Source: Pseudomonadales bacterium
GTDB taxonomy: Bacteria > Pseudomonadota > Gammaproteobacteria > Pseudomonadales > Azotimanducaceae
Assembly: GCA_007128525.1 (NCBI GenBank)
Contig: SKXG01000095.1
Span: 1-14,244 of the forward strand
DNA length: 14,244 bases
Direction: 5' to 3'
In this document: positions 7,126-13,422 of the stretch, piece by piece
Layout of the letters: the number at the start of each line of letters is the position of its first letter
How positions within the stretch are numbered: position 1 is the first letter of the stretch
The notes under the pieces: generated by a model
Told to the model about the DNA's origin: nothing
The model's input: the letters and a program-made list of their open reading frames with translations, nothing else
The model's database searches: none
Translations under genes and position numbers: made by a program

Positions 7126-8277
7126 ATCGCCGCGCAAGTCGACCAGCAACCACTCAAAATACTGTACGTGGTTAATGAAGCCGGTTTCTTTATGTCGCAT
7201 CGCCTGTTGCTGGCGCAGGAGGCGATGGCACAGCACTGTGACGTGGCTGTCGTCTGTGGCCGCCATACCGGTGAAGAGCGGCTGCAGGAAGCCGGCATCC
7301 GGGCCATTCCGCTTGACCTGTCGCGCAGCGGCTTCAATCCGCTCACCGAGATGCGCACGCTGCGGCAGCTGTGGGCCATCTATCGGCGTGAGCAACCGGA
7401 CCTGGTGCATCAAGTGACGATCAAGCCGGTGCTCTACGGTGGGCTGATCGCACGTCTGCAGCGCTTGCCGGCCGTGGTCAGCGCGATCTCCGGGCTGGGG
7501 CATGTGTTCACGACTCCGGGGCCGGTAGCACGTGTTCGGCGTCTGCTGGTGCAGTCTTTGTTCCGCTTGGCGCTGGCGCATCGGTGTGGCCGCGTCATTG
7601 TGCAGAACCCCGAGGATCGGCTGGTCGTCCATGAGAATCTGGGCGTGCCATTGGAACGCATCCACCTGATACGCGGCTCAGGGGTTGACCTTGATGCCTA
7701 TGCCACAACATCGGAGCCCGACGGGCCGCCCGTGTTCGCGCTGATCGCCCGTATGTTGAAGGACAAGGGCGTGGGTGAGTTCATAGCAGCAGCGACGACA
7801 CTCAAGCAACGCTATCCGGATTGGCGCTTTCAGCTGATCGGCACGCCGGATCCGGGTAACCCCAGCTCCATGACCGAGGCCGAGCTCAAGCGCTGGCAAC
7901 AGGAAGGTGTCATCGAGTGGCTGGGCTTTCAGAGTGACATACCGGCCCGGCTGCAGGCCGCACATGTCATTTGTCTGCCGTCCTACTATGGCGAAGGTCT
8001 GCCCAAGTCATTGATTGAGGCTGCAGCCGCAGGGCGCGCGATCATCACCACGGACATGCCTGGATGCCGGGAAGTGGTGCGCGACGAGGTCACCGGGCTG
8101 CTGGTGCCGCCCCGGGATGCGGATGCTCTGTGCGAGGCCATGATGCGGCTCGGATTGGACGCGGCCTTCAGGCTGCGATTGGGCGTGGCAGCACGGCGCA
8201 AGGCGGAGATGCTGTTCTCGGTGGAGGATGTGGTGCATGACACCTTCCTGATTTACGAGGAGTTGTTGTACTCATGA
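7126..8277 (+). CDS. Glycosyltransferase family 4 (WbpU/PglA-like)
   Basis: A GT4, GT-B-fold retaining glycosyltransferase, presumably adding a sugar from a UDP-HexNAc donor to a lipid-linked sugar on the cytoplasmic membrane face. The product is 383 residues from ATC 7126. The N-terminal Rossmann domain contains KILYVVNEAGFFMSHR (11-26), HQVTIKPVLYGGL and VSAISGLGHVF. The C-terminal nucleotide-sugar domain has the retaining EX7E motif as EGLPKSLIE (Glu290, Glu298), followed by DMPGCREVV. The start is uncertain: a conventional alternative is GTG 7036, but that lies inside the divergent phosphatase gene and adds 30 residues unlike the family. The stop overlaps the next start (ATGA), and the gene leads a four-gene operon. 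In P. aeruginosa serotype O6, wbpU occupies the same place before wbpV-wbpL-wbpM. Family assignment is firm; donor and acceptor are inferred. Confidence 0.88.
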   Translation: MAAQVDQQPLKILYVVNEAGFFMSHRLLLAQEAMAQHCDVAVVCGRHTGEERLQEAGIRAIPLDLSRSGFNPLTEMRTLRQLWAIYRREQPDLVHQVTIKPVLYGGLIARLQRLPAVVSAISGLGHVFTTPGPVARVRRLLVQSLFRLALAHRCGRVIVQNPEDRLVVHENLGVPLERIHLIRGSGVDLDAYATTSEPDGPPVFALIARMLKDKGVGEFIAAATTLKQRYPDWRFQLIGTPDPGNPSSMTEAELKRWQQEGVIEWLGFQSDIPARLQAAHVICLPSYYGEGLPKSLIEAAAAGRAIITTDMPGCREVVRDEVTGLLVPPRDADALCEAMMRLGLDAAFRLRLGVAARRKAEMLFSVEDVVHDTFLIYEELLYS

Positions 8278-9227
8278 CGCCAAAGGGCGGGCAGGGACGG
8301 GTCCTGGTTACGGGTGCCAACGGTTTTGTAGGGGTGCCCTTGTGTGAGGCGTTGCACCAGTCCGGATGGCAGGTAACCGCTGCCGTTCGCGAGACTGTGC
8401 CAGCCTTGCCGGATGGAGTCCGGATTACCGTTGTTGGTGACCTGGCGCAGGCGGGAGCACCACTTGCCGAGGCCGTCGCCGACAGTGATCTGGTCATCAA
8501 TCTGGTTGGTCGTGCGCACCGGCAGGCGGACGAGACCGCCTATCAGCGCGACAATCTGGCAACTCTGGCGCGCCTGGTTGGCGCCATGCGCGCCAATGGC
8601 GTCAGACGCCTGATACATCTTAGCAGCATCAAGGCGCTGGCTGATGTCAGCGCCCGGCCCCTGGCGCCGGACGCTGATCCGGCACCAACAGATGCCTATG
8701 GGCGCAGCAAGCTGCAGGCTGAACAATGGTTGCAGCAACAGTCCGGGACGCAACTGGCGGTCAGAGTCGTGCGTCCGCCGCTGGTCGTCGGTGCCGGCGC
8801 ACGTGGCAATCTGAGGAGTCTGCTCAAGAGCCTGGCCCGCCCGGTGCCCTTGCCACTGGGTCGGGCCCTGGCCCCTCGCAGTCTGCTGGGCCTGCGCAAT
8901 CTTTGCGACCTGCTGGTGCATCTGGCTGAGACGCCTGTCGATCAGGACTACGCCATTGTGCATGCCCGTGACGATGACGAACCCTCAGTCGCAGAGCTGT
9001 TGCGTCGCTGTGGAAGTCTCATGGGCCGGGAGCCGCTGTTACTGCCGGTTCCACGCTTCATGATGCGTGCCGGTGCTGTGGTAACCGGTCGCCAGGCCAT
9101 GTACGAGCGACTGTTCCAGCCGCTGCGGGTCAGTGATGCGGCGAGCCGGGAGCAGTTCGGCTGGCAACCGCGCTTCCCGCTCGAGCAGTCACTTCAGGAT
9201 CTGGTGACGCATGGGCAGTCAACATGA
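8274..9227 (+). CDS. NAD-dependent epimerase/4-keto-sugar reductase (WbpV-like SDR)
   Basis: A 317-residue extended short-chain dehydrogenase/reductase acting on a nucleotide sugar. The nucleotide site is VTGANGFVG with glycines at 14, 17 and 20. The catalytic set is Ser117/Ser118 in HLSSIKAL and Tyr142-Lys146 in YGRSK. The probable reaction, judged from its place between a GT4 gene and wbpL-wbpM, is reduction of the UDP-4-keto-6-deoxy-GlcNAc made by WbpM to UDP-QuiNAc or a 4-epimer (UDP-FucNAc), as for P. aeruginosa WbpV and rhizobial WreQ. A plain UDP-hexose 4-epimerase is the alternative. ATG 8274 overlaps the previous stop (ATGA), with GAGGAG 11 bases upstream. Its own stop overlaps the wbpL start in the same way. 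SDR membership is certain; the exact product sugar is not. Confidence 0.88.
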   Translation: MTPKGGQGRVLVTGANGFVGVPLCEALHQSGWQVTAAVRETVPALPDGVRITVVGDLAQAGAPLAEAVADSDLVINLVGRAHRQADETAYQRDNLATLARLVGAMRANGVRRLIHLSSIKALADVSARPLAPDADPAPTDAYGRSKLQAEQWLQQQSGTQLAVRVVRPPLVVGAGARGNLRSLLKSLARPVPLPLGRALAPRSLLGLRNLCDLLVHLAETPVDQDYAIVHARDDDEPSVAELLRRCGSLMGREPLLLPVPRFMMRAGAVVTGRQAMYERLFQPLRVSDAASREQFGWQPRFPLEQSLQDLVTHGQST

Positions 9228-10249
9228 TCACCTGGCTTGTCGCGTACTTTCTGCCGGCACTGGTGTCAGCACTGTTGCTGGTCGGGGCGGTGCGCTGGCT
9301 GGCCCTGCGGCGTCAATGGTTGGACCGGCCCAACGCGCGCAGTTCGCACCAGCTCCCAACGCCATCCCTGGGGGGCGTTGCAGTAGTGCTGGTGACTGCA
9401 GTCTGGGGCGGCTGGGCCGTGTTGCAGGGGCAGTTCTGGCCTCAGGTGTTGCTGCCGGGTGCCTTGTTGGTAGCGCTGTTGGGGCTGATTGACGATTTAT
9501 ACCCGCTGCCGGCAGGGCTCCGGTTGGCGGTGCAGACTATTGCCGTCGGGCTTGGTGTCTGGCTGCTGTTGCAGTGGGTGCCATTGGCGGACTGGCAGCC
9601 GTTGCCAGCCGCGTCCTGGTTGCCCGGGCCACTGCTCCTGATTGCGGTCGTTCTGGGGCTGCTCTGGCTGCTTAACCTCTATAACTTCATGGACGGCACC
9701 GACGGGCTGGCGGGGTCACAGGCACTGCTGTATCTGCTGGGTGTGCTGCTACTGGCGACGCCGGTGTCGGACATGCTGGGGCTGGTACTGGTGCTGGCAG
9801 GTGCCCTGTGCGGCTTCCTGATGTGGAACTGGGCGCCGGCGCGGATCTTTATGGGTGATGTGGGCAGCGGCTACCTGGGCTACCTGTTGGGGATGCTCGT
9901 TCTGGTGCTGGCGGTGGAAGGCCGTCTGGGGCTGCTTAGCAGCGCTGTGCTGCTGGTGCCGTTCTGGGTTGATGCCAGCTACACCCTGGTGGTGCGGCTG
10001 TGCACGGGTCAGCGGCTGAGCGAGGCGCACCGCAGTCACGCCTATCAGCATCTGGCACGGCAATTCGGCCATGGCTGGGTGGCCACGGCGCTCTGGGGGC
10101 TTGGCCTGATCTGGCTGCTACCCCTGGCAGCGCTCAGCGAAGCCCGCCAGGACCTGTCGTGGCTGGCCCTGATTCTTGCGGTCGTACCGGTTTTGGGGTT
10201 GTGTCTGTACTATCGTGCGGGCACAGCACTTACAGCCCGGCTGTCGTGA
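9224..10249 (+). CDS. wbpL: Undecaprenyl-phosphate HexNAc-1-phosphate transferase (WbpL/WecA family)
   Basis: A polytopic inner-membrane enzyme of the polyprenyl-phosphate N-acetylhexosamine-1-phosphate transferase family (MraY/WecA/WbpL). It starts a lipid-linked glycan by moving a HexNAc-1-phosphate from UDP to undecaprenyl phosphate. The 341 residues are mostly hydrophobic, with about ten membrane segments. Family motifs are present in order: RSSHQLPTPSLGG (39-51), LIDDLYPL with Asp90-Asp91, NLYNFMDGTDGLAG (151-164, Asp157 and Asp160), RIFMGDVGS (207-215, Asp212) and the cytoplasmic EAHRSHAYQHL (267-277) with the HxxH-type acceptor loop. In P. aeruginosa WbpL accepts UDP-FucNAc or UDP-QuiNAc types. 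With a WbpM homologue next door the same kind of 6-deoxy sugar is likely here. ATG 9224 overlaps the preceding stop; the operon continues into wbpM 20 bases downstream. Confidence 0.92.
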   Translation: MITWLVAYFLPALVSALLLVGAVRWLALRRQWLDRPNARSSHQLPTPSLGGVAVVLVTAVWGGWAVLQGQFWPQVLLPGALLVALLGLIDDLYPLPAGLRLAVQTIAVGLGVWLLLQWVPLADWQPLPAASWLPGPLLLIAVVLGLLWLLNLYNFMDGTDGLAGSQALLYLLGVLLLATPVSDMLGLVLVLAGALCGFLMWNWAPARIFMGDVGSGYLGYLLGMLVLVLAVEGRLGLLSSAVLLVPFWVDASYTLVVRLCTGQRLSEAHRSHAYQHLARQFGHGWVATALWGLGLIWLLPLAALSEARQDLSWLALILAVVPVLGLCLYYRAGTALTARLS

Positions 10250-10269
10250 GACGGATTTCACAGGTCAAA

Positions 10270-12231
10270 ATGCCACCGATACGCTCATTTCAACTTCTAC
10301 GACTACTGGACCGGCTGACCCGCCGCAAGAAGCAGCTGATCGCCGTGGCGGCAGACATGTTGGCGCTGCCCTTTGCGCTCTGGTGTGCGTTGGCGTTGCG
10401 TCTGGGCGACTGGACACCACCGGTGCTGGTGTTCTGGCCAGCTTTCGTCGTCTCCGTCTTGGTTGCTGTGCCGGTCTTTGTGCGGATCGGCCTGTATCGC
10501 CAGGTGATTCGCTATATTGGTAACGATGTGGTCTTCGTCGTGGCACGTGGTGTCACCATTACGGCGCTGGCCATCGCAGCTATTGCCTACATGATTCCGT
10601 TGGCCGGATTCCCGCGATCGGTACCGGTGATTTTCTGGGCGCTGGCGTTCCTCTATGTGGCGGGCACCCGCTTCGCCGTACGCAACATGCTGCATCAGCG
10701 TTTGCGGGCCGGCAGCGCCAAATTGCCGATTCTGATCTACGGGGCCGGCAACAATGGTGCCGACCTGTCGAGAATGCTGCGTCTGAAGGGCCACTATGAT
10801 CCGCGTGGCTTTGTCGACGACGATCCTCAGGTACAGGGCAGTCTGATCGATGGTCTCGGCGTCTATCCCCCGGAACAGTTGGCCCGTTTGCTCGATACCA
10901 CAGGCGCCAAGGAAGTGCTGGTGGCCGTGCCGGCCGATGCCCTTGAGGACAGGCGCCGGATTTTTGAGATTCTGGAGCCGCACTCCGTGCATGTCCGGTT
11001 GATCCCGGACATCGCAGAGCTGCTGTCCGGCCGGCAGGGCCTGACCAGCATTCGGGATGTAAAGGTAGAAGATCTGCTCGGCCGTAGTGCCGTTGATCCC
11101 TTTCCGGATTTGCTGTCTGGACAGGTTCGTGGCCACGCAGTGATGGTGACTGGTGCGGCGGGGTCCATCGGTTCGGAGCTTTGCCGGCAGATCATGCGTC
11201 AACAGCCCAGAGCGCTGCTGCTGCTCGATCACAACGAATACGGTCTGTACGAAATTTTTCGCGAGCTGCAACAGCAGATGGTTGAGCACCAGCAGCGGGG
11301 TGACCAGGAGCCGGTTGTGTTGGTGCCGCTGCTCGGATCCGTGCTCGACCATGGGCTCATCGTCAAGGCGCTGCAAGCCTACCAGGTTGAGACGCTCTAT
11401 CATGCGGCGGCCTACAAGCATGTGACGATGGTTGAAAGCAACGTCATCCAGGGCATCCGCAACAATACCTTTGGCACCCTCTACCTGGCCGAAGCAGCGG
11501 TAGAAGCCGGTGTTCGCCACTTCATCCTGATCTCCACCGACAAGGCGGTACGCACGACCAACGTCATGGGTGCAACCAAACGCATGGCCGAGCTGGTTCT
11601 GCAGGGTATGCAGGAGGTGACGCCGGAGACCACGTTCTCAATGGTGCGCTTTGGCAATGTGCTTGGATCATCGGGATCCGTGGTGCCGCTGTTCCAGGAG
11701 CAAATTGAACGTGGCGGGCCGGTCACGGTGACGGATGCTGAGGCAACCCGTTTCTTTATGACCATTCCGGAGGCCGCGCAGCTGGTGCTGCAGGCCAGCT
11801 CTCTTGCCCAGGGCGGCGATCTGTTTCTGCTAGACATGGGTGAGCCGGTGAAGATCGTTGACCTGGCCCGCAAGATGATCCGCCTGCATGGCTATCGTGT
11901 GCGCGATGATGCGGATCCCGATGGTGACATCGAGATCGAAATCACTGGCCTGAAACCGGGAGAGAAGCTGCATGAGGAGTTGTTGATTGCTGATGCAGCA
12001 TCATCTACCCGACACCCGAAGATTCTGCGTGCCGAAGAGACCTATGTTCGCTGGCCGGAGCTGCGTGCCGCACTGAATACGCTGGAGCAGGCCTGCGAGA
12101 CGTTTGACTACGCGGCCATCAAAGCCTTTATTGAGTCGTTGGTGGAGGGTGCTGATCTGTCCGAGCAGTTGGCGGACCTGACCCAGCTGTCGGCCTTTTG
12201 CTCTGGCCTGTCGGTAGAAACCAGAAACTAG
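10270..12231 (+). CDS. wbpM: UDP-GlcNAc 4,6-dehydratase, large membrane-bound WbpM type
   Basis: Converts UDP-GlcNAc to UDP-4-keto-6-deoxy sugar for QuiNAc/FucNAc-type surface glycans. The product is 653 residues (P. aeruginosa WbpM is of similar size). Four predicted membrane segments lie within about 22-135. A first nucleotide-binding domain follows with YGAGNNGA (157-164). The catalytic SDR domain has VTGAAGSIGSE (293-303). The active site reads Ser422 in LISTDKAV, Met433 and Lys437 in NVMGATK. The Met in place of the usual SDR tyrosine is characteristic of WbpM-like large dehydratases, so it is not a defect. Start ATG 10270 is preferred (AGG five bases upstream); GTG 10246, overlapping the wbpL stop, is an alternative that adds eight residues. 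The stop TAG is part of a CTAG that flanks the mobile-element-like sequence downstream. Confidence 0.95.
   Translation: MPPIRSFQLLRLLDRLTRRKKQLIAVAADMLALPFALWCALALRLGDWTPPVLVFWPAFVVSVLVAVPVFVRIGLYRQVIRYIGNDVVFVVARGVTITALAIAAIAYMIPLAGFPRSVPVIFWALAFLYVAGTRFAVRNMLHQRLRAGSAKLPILIYGAGNNGADLSRMLRLKGHYDPRGFVDDDPQVQGSLIDGLGVYPPEQLARLLDTTGAKEVLVAVPADALEDRRRIFEILEPHSVHVRLIPDIAELLSGRQGLTSIRDVKVEDLLGRSAVDPFPDLLSGQVRGHAVMVTGAAGSIGSELCRQIMRQQPRALLLLDHNEYGLYEIFRELQQQMVEHQQRGDQEPVVLVPLLGSVLDHGLIVKALQAYQVETLYHAAAYKHVTMVESNVIQGIRNNTFGTLYLAEAAVEAGVRHFILISTDKAVRTTNVMGATKRMAELVLQGMQEVTPETTFSMVRFGNVLGSSGSVVPLFQEQIERGGPVTVTDAEATRFFMTIPEAAQLVLQASSLAQGGDLFLLDMGEPVKIVDLARKMIRLHGYRVRDDADPDGDIEIEITGLKPGEKLHEELLIADAASSTRHPKILRAEETYVRWPELRAALNTLEQACETFDYAAIKAFIESLVEGADLSEQLADLTQLSAFCSGLSVETRN
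12228..12231. repeat. CTAG flank, left copy (candidate target-site duplication)
   Basis: CTAG directly precedes the left terminal repeat of the 264-bp element and is matched by CTAG at 12496-12499. Its last three bases are the wbpM stop codon. IS5-group elements typically duplicate a 4-bp YTAR target, which CTAG fits. Because CTAG is its own reverse complement it could also be the outermost part of the inverted repeat. Confidence 0.6.
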
Positions 12232-12262
12232 GGTACCTCTGAACAACGCCTTGTGCCCTCTG
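12232..12262. repeat. Left terminal inverted repeat
   Basis: Begins GGTACCTCTGAACAACGCC and ends CCTCTG. It is complementary to 12465-12495 at every position except base 25 (C at 12256 opposite A at 12471). Confidence 0.9.
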
Positions 12263-12358
12263 GCTTTCAGGCTGGCCCGCAATCAAGGCGCGATTTCGAT
12301 GGCATAGTGGTGCTATGTCGAGAAAGCGCAACGAAGAGTGCGGGCCAGCCTGAAAGCC
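12262..12358. repeat. Internal hairpin arm 1 of the element
   Basis: A perfect 20-bp stem: GGCTTTCAGGCTGGCCCGCA (12262-12281) with its complement at 12339-12358. Inside it is a second, imperfect stem whose core is CATAG (12303-12307) and CTATG (12313-12317) around TGGTG. The flanks (GCGCGATTTCG and CGAGAAAGCGC) pair with interruptions. Confidence 0.85.
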
Positions 12359-12369
12359 CCGAAGGGCGC

Positions 12370-12461
12370 GGACTGAAGCGCACATCTGCGGCGTTGCGAC
12401 GCTTGGCAAGGGCTACGGCCATTCCCTGCGCGACGCGCCTTGCATCTGTACGCTTCAGTCC
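12370..12461. repeat. Internal hairpin arm 2 of the element
   Basis: GGACTGAAGCG (12370-12380) pairs perfectly with CGCTTCAGTCC (12451-12461). The 70 bases between are GC-rich and only loosely self-complementary. Confidence 0.8.
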
Positions 12462-12464
12462 ACG

Positions 12465-12495
12465 CAGAGGACACAAGGCGTTGTTCAGAGGTACC
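12465..12495. repeat. Right terminal inverted repeat
   Basis: Begins CAGAGGACACAAGGCG and ends CAGAGGTACC. It is the inverted partner of 12232-12262 and is followed at once by CTAG. Confidence 0.9.
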
Positions 12496-12499
12496 CTAG
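12496..12499. repeat. CTAG flank, right copy (candidate target-site duplication)
   Basis: The partner of 12228-12231. Only 11 bases separate it from the minus-strand protease stop codon, so without the element the two convergent genes would be about 11-15 bases apart. Confidence 0.6.
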
Positions 12500-12510
12500 G
12501 CGGCGTGATC

Positions 12511-13422
12511 CTATCGGTAGTCGGCGACCTGGGACTTGACCTGCCGTATCGCTTTTACTGCATCAGCGCCTTCGGTCAGGTGCTCGGCGTCGATTCCGCA
12601 GGGCTGATCATTGCAGATCAGCGCAGGCGATGAGAACAGCGGCAGTCGCACCGCATTGAAGGCGCCTGGTGTTGCCATGACGGTTACGAAGTCGTTGTCG
12701 ACACCGTGGCCGGCACCGAAGTGGAAACTGCCGCCTTCAGGGTCTTCGCGTCGCGAATGCGCCAGACCAAGGTTATGGCCAAGTTCATGCACCAGTGTGT
12801 AGTCACTGCAATCGAGCGCCACAACCGAGTAGCCATAGTCGGCCTCCAGTGGATGTGAGAAGTCACCATCCGAGCCATAGCCACCCAGCCAGGCGTAGCC
12901 ACAGTAGCCGTCATTGACGTAGGGTCTCAGCAGGACAACCAGATCAGCCCGGTACGCTTCGCGCCAGTCGGGAACCGACTGCAGTTCCGGAGCATCGGCA
13001 AAGGTCAGGTGGTGCAGGGCTGTCGCTGTGTCGTAGGCATCCGGATAGTCCACCGATTTTATGACCGCCAGGTCGAATTCCAGATCCAGTCCGCTTTGCG
13101 CCATGACATCATTGGCTACATTGACCAGGTGCTCGACCCTGAGCTCTGGGTTGCCATAGAGTGCCCGTGTGCTGTTCGTCAGAACTGCCAGAAGGCGGAT
13201 CTCCACTATGCCGGCATCCGGCTCATCGATCAGCTCCGGCTGGGTATTGGCGGGATGATCCGGCTCGTCTGCAGCGTGCTCCGGCGTGGTAACGCCATCT
13301 GTTTCATGACTAGCGCGAGGGTCTGACGGGCTGCCGCCACCGCAGCCGGACAGAGCCAGCAGCAGGACTGCCAGCCACAAACCCGGATGTCGTAAGCGGG
13401 CTTTACCAGGGACCCCGATCAT
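12511..13422 (-). CDS. Lipoprotein zinc metallopeptidase (metzincin, reprolysin-like)
   Basis: A 303-residue secreted protease. The N-terminus is a lipoprotein signal peptide: basic KARLRH, a hydrophobic LWLAVLLLA stretch and lipobox LSGC with Cys27. Position +2 is Gly, so an outer-membrane destination is likely. An acidic, low-complexity linker (about 31-70) precedes the catalytic domain. The metzincin zinc motif HExxHxxGxxH is complete as HELGHNLGLAH (His212, Glu213, His216, His222). A Met-turn candidate is Met249 in VTVMATP. Cys174/Cys205 and Cys270/Cys275 are plausible disulfides. The domain resembles reprolysin-like M12 or M72 (peptidyl-Asp endopeptidase) proteins; the exact family and substrate are open. 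No propeptide domain is seen in this chain. ATG 13422 overlaps the stop of the upstream minus-strand gene (ATGA), so the two are translationally coupled. Confidence 0.88.
   Translation of the reverse strand: MIGVPGKARLRHPGLWLAVLLLALSGCGGGSPSDPRASHETDGVTTPEHAADEPDHPANTQPELIDEPDAGIVEIRLLAVLTNSTRALYGNPELRVEHLVNVANDVMAQSGLDLEFDLAVIKSVDYPDAYDTATALHHLTFADAPELQSVPDWREAYRADLVVLLRPYVNDGYCGYAWLGGYGSDGDFSHPLEADYGYSVVALDCSDYTLVHELGHNLGLAHSRREDPEGGSFHFGAGHGVDNDFVTVMATPGAFNAVRLPLFSSPALICNDQPCGIDAEHLTEGADAVKAIRQVKSQVADYR

Larger units (their letters stand above)
12232..12495. mobile_element. 264-bp MITE-like non-autonomous element with long terminal inverted repeats
   Basis: A non-coding element between the convergent wbpM and protease genes. 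Its ends are 31-bp inverted repeats (12232-12262 and 12465-12495) matching at 30 of 31 positions and beginning GGTACCTCTGAACAA. CTAG copies flank both sides. Inside are two further arms: a perfect 20-bp stem (12262-12281 with 12339-12358) and an 11-bp stem (12370-12380 with 12451-12461). No credible open reading frame or transposase is present, so any movement would need an enzyme supplied in trans. The 4-bp CTAG target and terminal repeats point to an IS5-group relationship, by inference only. A palindromic repeat family of another kind (large REP/BIME-like) is the alternative. Both strands can fold, so it may also end transcription from both neighbours. Confidence 0.8.

Noticed and set aside
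7078..7665. Upstream extension of the minus-strand phosphatase frame
   Set aside because: The frame is open, but it is antisense to the conserved N-terminal domain of the GT4 gene and unlike histidine phosphatases. The family region begins after ATG 7077.
10303..11520. A 405-codon open frame on the minus strand inside wbpM
   Set aside because: Antisense shadow of a gene with full family motifs; no domain or start signal of its own.
11550..11595. Loss of the catalytic tyrosine in WbpM (Met433 at the Y position of YxxxK)
   Set aside because: Methionine at this position is characteristic of functional WbpM-type large dehydratases, so it does not indicate a dead enzyme.
12253..12633. A 126-codon plus-strand frame crossing the MITE-like element
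   Set aside because: It runs from the element into the antisense of the protease gene, has no Shine-Dalgarno, and its sequence merely reflects the inverted repeats. It is not a transposase.
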